Below are positions 27,767-36,201 of a stretch of 64,000 nt of DNA, in pieces. Position numbers and translations under genes: made by a program. The first letter of the stretch is position 1; each line of letters opens with the position of its first letter. This DNA comes from Chitinophaga rhizophila (GTDB lineage: Bacteria > Bacteroidota > Bacteroidia > Chitinophagales > Chitinophagaceae). The stretch is from NCBI RefSeq assembly GCF_019492185.1, contig NZ_JAICCF010000001.1, forward strand, positions 310,001-374,000, given 5' to 3'. The notes below the pieces were generated by a model, which did no database searches, had not been told where the DNA came from, and worked only from the letters and a program-made list of their open reading frames with translations.

Positions 27767-29191
27767 ATGCTTCTACTACTCACGACCAAAGAGTGGCTGG
27801 CGGGAATACGTACCTACGCATTACCTGCCGCATTGCTGACATTGCTCCTGCTGATAGGGATTGCTTTTGCCGGCACATACAAACGTGCAGAAAGCCTGCG
27901 GCAATCGCGGGTGGAAGCGAATGCGCATTTCAGGCAGCAATGGGAGCAACTGCAAACCGGCGATCCGCATAGTGCGGCGCACTTTGGTACGTATATATTT
28001 AAACCTATTACCTTATTAAGTGGTTTTGATGGAGGACTTGAATCCGTTACCGGTACGTCCATGCGTGTAGAGGCACATGTGCAACACGCCATGGCCGCCC
28101 CGCCGGCACGCGCTGCAGACGCCTACCTGCGTTTCGGTGCATTGACACCTGCCAGCGTATTACAATTATTCTTTCCACTACTCATCATATTCAGTTGCTA
28201 CAATGCATACCTGCAGGAAAAGCATGCCGGTACGCTTAAACTACTGCTGATCCAGGGAGCTACACATCGTACAATCATCAGCAGTAAAACAAGGTATTAC
28301 CTGGCAGTGGTCAATGTAATGCTGATTGCCGGACTATTGGTGTGCATACCAGCATTGCTGTTTACAGGCACCCCTGCTTCAGATGAAGCGCTCCCCCTCC
28401 GGCTGATGATACTCGTGCTCGCCTACAGTAGCTATTGCAGCATCTTCGTACTGATAACAATGGTCATATCGGTAATAGCTGCAAATGCCAGGCAGGCATT
28501 GATACTGCTTTCCGGCATATGGCTGATCTGGAACATCATCATCCCCCGGCTCGGGCCGGGACTGGCAGCGCGTATCTATCCCCTCCCCTCTCAATACCTT
28601 GTACAGGAACAGATAGAGAAAGGGATAAAAATGGGTATAGACGGACAAACGCCCCGGGAAGAAAGGCAGCAGCAGGTCATTGCAGCAACATTGAAGCAAT
28701 ACCAGGTTACCAGCATAGATGCATTGCCGGTGAATATGAACGCCCTTCTTATGCAGGCCGGCGAAGATTATTCACAGCGGGTATATGAGCATTATACTGC
28801 AAAGACAGACAGCATTATTGATTTACAGAACAGGTTTACCGGTTACTTTGCACTGGCAGATCCTTACCTGGCTGTAAACAGTCTGTCAATGGCCCTCTGC
28901 GGAACAGATTATCTGCAACAAAAACATTTCGATCATACAGCCAGAACATACCGTAATGACTTCATACGCAGGCTGAATCATGAACTGGCTTATGGCGGCA
29001 GCCGTACGGGCGACGAGCACTGGAAAGTGTCAGCGTCTTTCTATAAAAGTATTCCCGTGTTTCGTTATATACCGGTCAGCCTCTCCGCTGTATTGCGCAG
29101 TCAGGCATGGATGATAGCTTCCCTCCTGTTATGGCTGACAACCGGTATTGTTCTTTTACAAATTATTGCGCGTTATGTCACTACGGAATAG
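27767..29191 (+). CDS. ABC-2 permease, DUF3526-like (first of pair)
   Basis: This 474-residue protein has an N-terminal membrane helix (AALLTLLLLIGIAFAGTY). A large extracytoplasmic loop of about 100 residues follows, then a helix cluster at about 135-255 (FPLLIIFSCYNAYLQEKHAG; GTLKLLLIQGATHRTIIS; SSYCSIFVLITMVIS). A second long loop and a final helix (MIASLLLWLTTGIVLL) complete it. The EKxxGTLKLLLIQG segment is the cytoplasmic coupling region typical of ABC-2/DUF3526 permeases. It is co-translated with a related permease whose start lies inside its 3' end, and shares the ATPase upstream. Confidence 0.85.
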   Translation: MLLLLTTKEWLAGIRTYALPAALLTLLLLIGIAFAGTYKRAESLRQSRVEANAHFRQQWEQLQTGDPHSAAHFGTYIFKPITLLSGFDGGLESVTGTSMRVEAHVQHAMAAPPARAADAYLRFGALTPASVLQLFFPLLIIFSCYNAYLQEKHAGTLKLLLIQGATHRTIISSKTRYYLAVVNVMLIAGLLVCIPALLFTGTPASDEALPLRLMILVLAYSSYCSIFVLITMVISVIAANARQALILLSGIWLIWNIIIPRLGPGLAARIYPLPSQYLVQEQIEKGIKMGIDGQTPREERQQQVIAATLKQYQVTSIDALPVNMNALLMQAGEDYSQRVYEHYTAKTDSIIDLQNRFTGYFALADPYLAVNSLSMALCGTDYLQQKHFDHTARTYRNDFIRRLNHELAYGGSRTGDEHWKVSASFYKSIPVFRYIPVSLSAVLRSQAWMIASLLLWLTTGIVLLQIIARYVTTE

Positions 29192-30620
29192 TCAGCTGCA
29201 CAGCTGGAAAAGCATTCTTCTATTTGAGCTGCGTACGCTGCTCCGCACCGGTATACTGCCAGCATTGCTGTTGATAGTGTTAGCTACAGGCATTACAGCG
29301 GCACTGCTGGGAAAACAGGTCAGGGCCACACAGCTGAATACGCTGGACAGCATCAGTAAAGATTATGCAGCAGCGTATGAGAAGTTATCCCAGGGCTTCC
29401 ATGCTGACACGTCCACACCTGCCGGTAAATCAGCTTACACCGCAGCTGCACATCCCGCAGTAGTGGACTTCCGTTTACATAGAACAGCAGTTCACCCACC
29501 GGCAGTATTTGCTGGTTTGGCTGTCGGACTAAGTGACAGGGCTACTTATTATGTACCGGTTGCTGTAAAACAAAACTTCGTACCTGCTGATGAAAGTATC
29601 AGCAATCCTTTACACCTGCTGGCCGGCGCTTTTGATGTTTCTTTTCTGATTATCTATCTGCTGCCACTGGCCATGATATGTATCAGTTACAACCTGCTGG
29701 GGCAGGAGAAAGAGCAGGGTACATTTTCATTATTGTTATTACAGGGCAGTAACATGGCTACCATCCTGTTCCTCCGCTTAGGGTTACGTTACGTCATATT
29801 GCTGTGCTGCGTGCTGATAATTACTGCCTGTGGCATCCTACCGGCAACAACCCTTCCATGGAATGAGGTGATGGCCTGGTTACTGGTAAGCGCTGCTTAC
29901 CTGGCCGTATGGACCGGCATCATATGGCTGATCTTATCCTGGAACAAAGCCTCTGCGCTTACATTGATGACAATGTTATGTACCTGGATCATCGTACTCA
30001 TTGCACTGCCCGCTTTCCTGCTGTCAAGACTTACAGATGGTGCAGACGATAATATGGCAGCGGCAGCATCTATCCAGCGGGAGATAGAATGGGAAACATG
30101 GGAACTGCCACAACGGCAACTGCTCGACAGCTTTTATAGTTACTATCCGGCATACCGTAATGCACAGGCGTATGATACAAGTGCTGGCAGCACCCGCCGG
30201 ATGATAGCTTACTACGACCTGGTATCGCGGAGGGCGCAACGTGCCAATGCCAGTATAAAAGCAGCATGGGAGCAAGATATGGCCCTTGTTCATGCATCCT
30301 GCCTGTATAACCCGGCCGTATATGCACAGGTGCTGCTGAACAGTATTGCCGGCACAGACCTGACAGACTACATCTACTTTGACAGGCAGGTTAGCCTATT
30401 CAGAGAACGCTGGAAGCAGTACTTCTATACATTTCATTTCAACGACAGAAAGTTTACGATCAACGACTACCAATCACTACCAGTCTACCAACCATCCCGT
30501 GACCCCGGCAGGGCACTATTGTGGATGAAAGGCAGCTGCTATCTGTTATCGCTTGCCGTTGGTTTTCTTATAGCGGGCACAATGCTATTGAGCGTGACAC
30601 ACAGGCGTTACAGTATATGA
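29175..30620 (+). CDS. ABC-2 permease, DUF3526-like (second of pair)
   Basis: The protein has 481 residues from ATG 29175, overlapping the first permease by 17 nt. A longer frame from 29148 lies further inside that gene and is less likely. It has the same topology as its neighbour: an N-terminal helix (ILPALLLIVLATGITAALL), a loop, then SFLIIYLLPLAMICISYNLL and the coupling segment EKEQGTFSLLLLQGSNMATI. Further helices and a C-terminal helix (LLSLAVGFLIAGTMLL) follow. The two proteins probably form a heterodimer with the upstream ATPase. Its stop overlaps the receptor start (ATGA). Confidence 0.85.
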   Translation: MSLRNSQLHSWKSILLFELRTLLRTGILPALLLIVLATGITAALLGKQVRATQLNTLDSISKDYAAAYEKLSQGFHADTSTPAGKSAYTAAAHPAVVDFRLHRTAVHPPAVFAGLAVGLSDRATYYVPVAVKQNFVPADESISNPLHLLAGAFDVSFLIIYLLPLAMICISYNLLGQEKEQGTFSLLLLQGSNMATILFLRLGLRYVILLCCVLIITACGILPATTLPWNEVMAWLLVSAAYLAVWTGIIWLILSWNKASALTLMTMLCTWIIVLIALPAFLLSRLTDGADDNMAAAASIQREIEWETWELPQRQLLDSFYSYYPAYRNAQAYDTSAGSTRRMIAYYDLVSRRAQRANASIKAAWEQDMALVHASCLYNPAVYAQVLLNSIAGTDLTDYIYFDRQVSLFRERWKQYFYTFHFNDRKFTINDYQSLPVYQPSRDPGRALLWMKGSCYLLSLAVGFLIAGTMLLSVTHRRYSI

Positions 30621-32776
30621 TCAACTATTCAATTTTTATGCTGATGAATAAATCACTACCCATACCTGTTGGCTTATGTTTACTCGCACTGAGTACACAG
30701 GCACAACAAAAAACAGACAGTCTGCGCAGGCAGCAGCTGAAAGAGATTGCCGTCATGGAGAAGAAGAGAAGTATGAAGACAGACAGTATGTCGCCGGTGC
30801 TGAGAATGGAGGGCAGGCTGCTGGAAATACCGCAGAACATTACCGGCGTTAGCAGTGACCTGATGCGGGAGCAAGGCGCTATTGAAATGAAGGACATTGT
30901 GCGCAATGCGAGTGGCGTAAAGATGGGTTATAACAGCTCCCTGTTCGATGCATCCGCAACAGTCATGATGCGTGGCTTTTCGGCAGAGACATATGTCAAT
31001 GGCATGCCTCAACGCAGTACCATGGGCGCACTGACAGAAGATGCCGCATTTATAGAAAGGGTAGACTTCATCAAAGGACCGGCAGGTTTCCTTATCTCAT
31101 CCGGCGATCCCGGAGGTAGTATTAACATTACTACCAAAACACCCCGGCAACAGCGCATCCGGCATGCGGAAATAGCAGGTGGCAGCTTTGGTTTTATGCG
31201 CGCAGCAGCAGATATTGGCAGTGCAGTAAAATCAAAAGGTGTATCGTACCGGTTGAACGGGGCCTACCAGGGAAGTCAGTCTTTCCAGGACTTTATCAGC
31301 ACAAAGAAGTATGTACTGGCTCCGGTAGTTCAATACAACTTCAGCCGCCGCACCTATCTGCTGGCAGAATATAACCTGATAGACATGCGGGCGGATGGTG
31401 GCAGCAGCGTAACCAGACTAGGTACAGCAGGTGAAGTGCTCAAAGACAGGATGGCTGATAACTATGCCGGCGATCCGAACCTGCCACAGTCGGGTTCTTC
31501 CTCACAGAGCGCCAGAATTGCTTTTGAGCACCGGTTTAATGACAACCTGCGGCTGACAGTACAATCCAAGTATACTGTTAACACTACCGACGTATGGTAC
31601 CTGATATCCGACAACTATTCTCTTGTCAACTTTGACAGCACAAATGTGACCAGACGGCTACCTGTGAATAACAGTATCACCGGGCGGGTGGCAGCAGTAC
31701 AGGCATATCTGAGCGGTAGCTTCCGGACAGGCCATCATGTCGTACATAACATTGTAGGCGGAATGGATTATAACTACAGCAAAGATAATTATACCAATGC
31801 CTATGGTCAGCACACTTTCACATTTGATAAAAACCGTCCGCAATATGGGCTGGACAGAGACAGCGTTAAGATGCTGGGAAAAGCTACATTGATTGCGCGG
31901 GAGAACAACTGGACATCCGCCTTTGTGTATAGCACCAGCCGTATACATACGAACTGGCTGTTCAACTTCGGCGGTCGTTTTACCATCAACACGCCTGTTA
32001 CGACAAATGCCCGGCAGCCACAAAAAGATGAAACTGCCTTTTCGCCCAGGTTAGGTATTACACGTTTGCTGAAAGGCAATCTGGCCGTCTATGCCTTGTA
32101 TGACCAGTCGTTTATTCCACAGTCGGGCGTTGATGCCAGCGGACAAAGATTCGATCCACAACGGGGCAACAGCATCGAAGCAGGGGCAAAAAAAGAGTGG
32201 TTTCAACAGAAACTGATTACCAGTATTGCCGGTTACAAGATCATTAAAAATAACCTGCTGGTATCTGACCTGGAACATCCCGGATTCAGAAGACAGATTG
32301 GGCAAGCCACCAGCACAGGCGCTGAAGTAGATATCATGGGACGTATCAGTAACCGCTTGTCCGTCTCTGCTAACTACTCCTATACCCATGCCATCACCAG
32401 CAAAGATACCAGGAAGGAGAATGAGGGTAATAAACTGGCATTTACACCTGAACAGGTTATTAACAGCTGGGCGCAGTATACCCTGCCACTCACGGATCTG
32501 TCACAGATAAGATGCAGCGTTGGGCATACTACCGTTACCAAAACAGCCACTTATACACCCGGCTTTGACCTCAAAGGTTACACAAAGTTTGATGCAGGTA
32601 TTGCTTATACGCATGGCAAATGGTATGTGCGTGTGGTAGCGGATAATCTTACCAATAAACGTTACTTCTCCAGCGGAGATATGCTGACCGGTTCAGTATA
32701 TGAAGGCGTCAGCAGTTACTATTATATCGAAGGAGCGCCGGTATCATTCAAAGCGTTTGCAGGAATCAGATTATAA
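30617..32776 (+). CDS. TonB-dependent siderophore-type receptor
   Basis: The protein has 719 residues from ATG 30617, whose ATGA overlaps the preceding stop. ATG 30644 (MNKSLPIPVGLCLL) is an alternative that directly begins the signal peptide. There is no carboxypeptidase-like or STN domain. The plug starts early (IPQNITGVSSDLMREQGAIE; IVRNASGVKMG; VMMRGFSAETYVNGMP; FIKGPAGFLISSGDPGGSIN), the pattern of TonB siderophore receptors such as FhuE/FpvA types. A beta barrel to the C-terminal aromatic-rich strand (KAFAGIRL) follows. The precursor gene lies 68 nt downstream on the same strand. Recapture of the lanthipeptide, or of a metal complex of it, is a reasonable but untested role. Confidence 0.9.
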   Translation: MINYSIFMLMNKSLPIPVGLCLLALSTQAQQKTDSLRRQQLKEIAVMEKKRSMKTDSMSPVLRMEGRLLEIPQNITGVSSDLMREQGAIEMKDIVRNASGVKMGYNSSLFDASATVMMRGFSAETYVNGMPQRSTMGALTEDAAFIERVDFIKGPAGFLISSGDPGGSINITTKTPRQQRIRHAEIAGGSFGFMRAAADIGSAVKSKGVSYRLNGAYQGSQSFQDFISTKKYVLAPVVQYNFSRRTYLLAEYNLIDMRADGGSSVTRLGTAGEVLKDRMADNYAGDPNLPQSGSSSQSARIAFEHRFNDNLRLTVQSKYTVNTTDVWYLISDNYSLVNFDSTNVTRRLPVNNSITGRVAAVQAYLSGSFRTGHHVVHNIVGGMDYNYSKDNYTNAYGQHTFTFDKNRPQYGLDRDSVKMLGKATLIARENNWTSAFVYSTSRIHTNWLFNFGGRFTINTPVTTNARQPQKDETAFSPRLGITRLLKGNLAVYALYDQSFIPQSGVDASGQRFDPQRGNSIEAGAKKEWFQQKLITSIAGYKIIKNNLLVSDLEHPGFRRQIGQATSTGAEVDIMGRISNRLSVSANYSYTHAITSKDTRKENEGNKLAFTPEQVINSWAQYTLPLTDLSQIRCSVGHTTVTKTATYTPGFDLKGYTKFDAGIAYTHGKWYVRVVADNLTNKRYFSSGDMLTGSVYEGVSSYYYIEGAPVSFKAFAGIRL

Positions 32777-32779
32777 CAT

Positions 32780-32791
32780 TATTGCGCAATA
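32780..32791. promoter_or_regulatory. 12-bp palindrome upstream of the precursor gene
   Basis: TATTGCGCAATA is a perfect palindrome about 54 nt before the precursor ATG, right after the receptor stop. A GGGG/CCCC pairing with an 11-nt gap follows at 32792-32810. No TAnnTTTG box is present, so the precursor may rely on read-through from the receptor or on an unusual promoter. Confidence 0.25.
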
Positions 32792-32844
32792 GGGGATATG
32801 CCGAAACCCCATAATAGTAGGCATTAAATTCTAAATACTATTTT

Positions 32845-33033
32845 ATGAAAGACAATCAGGTAACCCAGATCAAACTGAGCATCGATGACCTCAAAATCGA
32901 CAGTTTTGTAACAAGCATTGACAGTGAAATGAATACCCGTCTGGCAGGTGGTCTCGCAGGACAGAGCCATCCTACCCACACGCTGGCTACTGATGACCAA
33001 GGTCATCTGTGCACGACTATTATCTGTGCATAA
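32845..33033 (+). CDS. lanA: Lanthipeptide precursor, pinensin-like
   Basis: This 62-residue peptide has a leader IKLSIDDLKIDSFVTSI (residues 9-25), the Bacteroidota KLxLxDLKVxSFVTS pattern used by pinensin-family class I lanthipeptides. A double-glycine site is in RLAGG (35-36), with Leu at -4 and Ile at -12 as C39 peptidases prefer. The region after GG (37-62) has one Ser (41) and five Thr (44, 46, 49, 57, 58), plus Cys56 and Cys61 in HLCTTIICA. Two thioether rings are therefore possible. A short C-terminal ring Thr57 or Thr58 to Cys61 is geometrically natural. The last 22 residues start at SHPTHT; from memory, mature pinensins have 22 residues with two bridges. The gene faces the LanB/LanC/LanT operon. 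Confidence 0.9.
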   Translation: MKDNQVTQIKLSIDDLKIDSFVTSIDSEMNTRLAGGLAGQSHPTHTLATDDQGHLCTTIICA

Positions 33034-33052
33034 TATCGTTTGAGGGTAAAAG

Positions 33053-33091
33053 AAAGGGGGTAGCTCAAAGCCAATTTGAGCTGCCCCCTTT
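33053..33091 (+). terminator. Hairpin terminator after the precursor gene
   Basis: AAAGGGGG-T-AGCTCAAA pairs with TTTGAGCT-G-CCCCCTTT (one U.G pair) around a 5-nt loop, 20 nt past the precursor stop. The T run is weak (TTTGATTTATTA), so it may stabilise the short message or terminate only partly. Confidence 0.6.
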
Positions 33092-33134
33092 GATTTATTA
33101 CACTTGCTGAAGCATTACAAGGCACACATGCATG

Positions 33135-33354
33135 TTATAACCGGAAAGCCCGGATCATATTATATCTTATCACAGTGTGAGATTTTAAGCAACCTGCATA
33201 GGAGTTTTATATCCGGAAAGCTCCGATCATATTGAATTATCCTATCACGGCGTGTGATTTTAAGCAACTTGCATATGAGTTTTATATCCGGAAAGTCCGG
33301 ATCATATTGTATTATCCTATTACGGTGTGTAATTTTAAGCAACTTGCATATGAG
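33135..33354. repeat. Three tandem 72-75 bp imperfect repeats between convergent operons
   Basis: Copies start with CCGGAAAG at 33141, 33213 and 33288. Each carries a short inverted repeat around AAAG (best in copy 3: ATCCGGA-AAG-TCCGGAT), then ATCATATT, TATC-TAT-ACGG-GTG, and ATTTTAAGCAACTTGCATATGAG. Unit steps are 72 and 75 nt. They fill most of the gap between the precursor terminator and the LanC stop. A 61-codon minus-strand frame stays open across copies because both steps are multiples of three, but it has no convincing start and I treat the array as non-coding. Confidence 0.85.
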
Positions 33355-33530
33355 TACTTATCAGACCGGGTTCGGACTTTGATGTCCTGGTCTTTGTACG
33401 GGGTACAACTGCGTCCAATAAGTAATTTCCTGAATAGGATGTGCATGTTTGTTATACCAGCAATAGCACTACCATAAAGTATATCAGATACACCTCTTTC
33501 GGGTGGCAGCGTGATCACACAAAAGCAACT

Positions 33531-35393
33531 TTATCTTGCAGTGATCAGCCCCTGCCGCAACAATACCCTTATCTGGGATACTACCGCCGCCTGCAGGGCC
33601 TCCAATGGCACATCCACCTGTGGGTATAATACAGTTTGAATGATAATAGCCAGTGTGGCTGATCGCTGAAGTGCCTCCAACAGTAACGCGGTGAACCGGC
33701 TGACGGGGAAGGTACTTACTCCCTGTGCATGTGCATAGTGCAGGTAGTAACTGCGGCTGGTCCCGTTATTATCCGCACCGGTTACGTCAGCAGCAAGATT
33801 CCAGGTATCCGCGACGGAACAGCTTTCCAGCCCCTGTACGGGAGCAAACGTATATTCAAGTAAAGCTGTATCAGGAGCAGAGAGGTATACACTGTTTATT
33901 CTTTCCAGGAGCGCACCCCGTTGTGTGTAGTATAGCAATCCCCGGTGATACCGCCATACGTTGGTAAGCGACTGTTCATAAATGAAACAGTCTTCCCGAT
34001 AAAGTGTGGGGCGTAACAGGGCTTCCAGCTGGTGTACATCGTTTGCCATGTCAACCGCAGCCGGATCGGCTATGGCAAGCGAACGTTCATAATACCGGCT
34101 GAATAATTGCCTTTTCACGGCACCTGCTGCGTACAAAGGGCTGTCATGTGCCGGAACGCAGATGCAGGGAACTATTATATCATTGGATCTTGGCGGCAGC
34201 AATACACTGGCGAACAGATACCCCACTCCTGCCATCCCTGAAAACAATCCAGGGTCATTTACTGATCCGCTGATAAAGCTGTTGTAGGTACCGTGCTTTT
34301 CAAAGTAGTTCACCGCAGCCACCGCTAACTGTTTGGCCATATCACGCAGATCCGGCTTTTTCAGGATCTCCGCCGCCTGTAGCAGGAATAGCGCTATACC
34401 CCCATAACCGCTGCATAGGGTGTAATCGCCCCGGCTAAGATTATTGGCATCCGCCATACAACGTTCCAGGGCGGCGGTAACCGCAGTGCCAAAGTGCGCC
34501 TGTCCGGTTTGCCGCCAGGCGTATAAATTAGCCAGTCCTATACCTGCAGCGCCGTGTGCCCAGGAATTTACATCGCTGATATATTGTTGAAAGCGGGTCA
34601 GTTCCCAATCCATGATGTCTGCGTCCTGTAACCGGGTACTGGTCAGCCGGAGATCCAGCCAGTTATTCCTGGCAGGGTCATGGTATGTCATTTCATACCT
34701 CCATGCCTCCATAGCAAGATACTCGAGTCCTTCGTCTCTAAAATAACCTGCCACCTGTAACAGCGCATGCGCGATACCGGAAGCGCCGTGAGAAAATCCC
34801 GTCAGACAGTCATATGATCCTTTAAAATGGCCCCAGCGTAAACCCTGCTTAGCGATCCTCGCATTTGACAGTAGTTTATCCGCCAGCTGCCGTATCAGCA
34901 GGAGTATTTCATTGTCTTTTGTATATCCATATAACTGCGTAAGCACCAGTAGGTTACCTGCATGTCCGCTGATGAAATCATCCTGTATAACTTCCTGTAA
35001 AATACCTTCCTGAAAACGGGCTGTAAGTTCGCCGGCGCGGTGGAGGTACAGGGCATCGTTCGTAACTTCATAGAGTTGAACACAGAGGTATAACAAGCCA
35101 GTAGCGCCGGTATACAGGGTATAGTACGACTGTTGGAAAACAGCCGGGTGGAAGAGTAAAGTGTCGGCGGCGGCGATACAGGCAGCCCGGTATGCAGGCT
35201 GGTAATCTGCTAACCGGAGGTAAAAACATATCATCCCTGCTTTGCCATTAAACAGGTCGATACTGGCCCCCGGTTGACTGAGATCTTCCTGTATACGGTC
35301 GGGGTGAATCAGCGGCAATAAACGGTCTGTAATTGCGGATAATGCGATTTGTATCCGTTGCTCATCATGAGAGGGGGTGTCGGGCATGTACAT
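33531..35393 (-). CDS. lanC: LanC-like cyclase with atypical zinc site and C-terminal extension
   Basis: This 620-residue protein is about 200 residues longer than ordinary LanC. Residues 1-400 give the alpha/alpha-barrel repeats: YTGATGLLYL (94-103), SGHAGNLLVLTQLYG (142-156), GFSHGASGIAHALL (199-212, with conserved His202), SWAHGAAGIGLANLY (277-291), TLCSGYGGIALFLL (325-338) and GLFSGMAGVGYLF (382-394). NisC-type cyclases bind zinc through the Cys of WC and the Cys-His of CHG. Here these positions read Ala279, Cys327 and Ser328, so only one canonical ligand remains, though His280 is close. Residues about 405-620 are extra; the last 55 look like a winged helix (LLEALQ; VVSQIRVLLRQGLI), perhaps an RRE. 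The start overlaps the preceding gene by 29 nt. Confidence 0.85.
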   Translation of the reverse strand: MYMPDTPSHDEQRIQIALSAITDRLLPLIHPDRIQEDLSQPGASIDLFNGKAGMICFYLRLADYQPAYRAACIAAADTLLFHPAVFQQSYYTLYTGATGLLYLCVQLYEVTNDALYLHRAGELTARFQEGILQEVIQDDFISGHAGNLLVLTQLYGYTKDNEILLLIRQLADKLLSNARIAKQGLRWGHFKGSYDCLTGFSHGASGIAHALLQVAGYFRDEGLEYLAMEAWRYEMTYHDPARNNWLDLRLTSTRLQDADIMDWELTRFQQYISDVNSWAHGAAGIGLANLYAWRQTGQAHFGTAVTAALERCMADANNLSRGDYTLCSGYGGIALFLLQAAEILKKPDLRDMAKQLAVAAVNYFEKHGTYNSFISGSVNDPGLFSGMAGVGYLFASVLLPPRSNDIIVPCICVPAHDSPLYAAGAVKRQLFSRYYERSLAIADPAAVDMANDVHQLEALLRPTLYREDCFIYEQSLTNVWRYHRGLLYYTQRGALLERINSVYLSAPDTALLEYTFAPVQGLESCSVADTWNLAADVTGADNNGTSRSYYLHYAHAQGVSTFPVSRFTALLLEALQRSATLAIIIQTVLYPQVDVPLEALQAAVVSQIRVLLRQGLITAR

Positions 35394-36198
35394 GCTGTAA
35401 ACATTTCAGGGTAAAAAACATGATATAGGCCTCATCCAGGTTGGATACGCCAAGGCGGTTATGGCCCATGTGCAGGAAGCTGCCTGTTATTTCCTGCATT
35501 TTGTGTGTGTCGAAGGGGTGGGTGGCGTACGCACAGAAGACCTGCCTGTTGCAGGCAACAAACTGCTTTAATGGAGTGGCAGCAGTACCGGCATGCAGCT
35601 CCTCCCACAGGTTATGGACGGCGGGTAGCAGCACAGCAGCATATTGGGTGAAGCGGGCTTCCAGCAGCGAGGTGAAATATTGTTCCTGTGCTGCCGCAGG
35701 TTGGGACCGGTCATAAAGCCGGGGCAGCCAGTTCCGGATGAACAGGCGACAGGTATCCAGTTGCTGCATAGGGGATGTATCCCAGGCATACAACAGGGCC
35801 ATATTCATTTTCAGTGCCTGTAGCAGGGCCGTTGATACAGACCATTCTGAGGTAGTATTTAACACATCGATCACATACCGGGACGAAGCAACAAACTGGT
35901 CTTCGGCCCACCCGATGGAGTATTCATTGCCATACCTGTCTATCTCTGGTTCGTAGGCGATGAATTGGACCTCAACACCTGCTATGCCTTTTACTGCGCT
36001 TATCAGCGAAGATTGGACAGCGGGAAAAGTGTGTGCCGGTATGTGCAGCCGTAGTCTGATGTGCTGACCGTGCTCCCAGTAGCGGATGAAGAAAGCACGG
36101 TGGCCCGTCTGCTGCAGGAAAGGATGAACTGCGTGTTGCAGCAACAGGCGCAGATCTCCGGTGTAAAAAAGGTGTGCTGAGAGCCAGGAATATTGCAT
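35365..36198 (-). CDS. LanB C-terminal elimination protein (thiopeptide-type biosynthesis domain)
   Basis: This 277-residue stand-alone SpaB_C domain carries family motifs FFIRYWEHGQHIRLRLHI at 37-54 and YEPEIDRYG at 82-90. In split class I dehydratases this subunit removes glutamate from glutamyl-Ser/Thr to make dehydroamino acids. The large subunit that adds glutamate is encoded just upstream with 3 nt between genes. The next gene (LanC-like) overlaps its end, so the operon is tightly coupled. It probably forms a complex with the large LanB subunit on the precursor leader. Confidence 0.92.
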   Translation of the reverse strand: MQYSWLSAHLFYTGDLRLLLQHAVHPFLQQTGHRAFFIRYWEHGQHIRLRLHIPAHTFPAVQSSLISAVKGIAGVEVQFIAYEPEIDRYGNEYSIGWAEDQFVASSRYVIDVLNTTSEWSVSTALLQALKMNMALLYAWDTSPMQQLDTCRLFIRNWLPRLYDRSQPAAAQEQYFTSLLEARFTQYAAVLLPAVHNLWEELHAGTAATPLKQFVACNRQVFCAYATHPFDTHKMQEITGSFLHMGHNRLGVSNLDEAYIMFFTLKCLQHVHARHPLS

Positions 36199-36201
36199 AT
36201 A

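Noticed and set aside
33160..33342. Small minus-strand gene with repeated LLKI-R-RIIQYD-SFPDIKL pattern
   Set aside because: The pattern arises from translating the tandem DNA repeat. There is no plausible start context or signal, so it is left as a non-coding repeat.
33135..33354. Possible CRISPR array
   Set aside because: The units are 72-75 nt and similar over their whole length with no unique spacers, and there are no cas genes nearby.
33531..35393. Class II LanM or class III/IV synthetase
   Set aside because: Only the cyclase-like barrel is present; there is no LanM dehydratase or kinase/lyase domain, and separate LanB proteins are encoded next to it.
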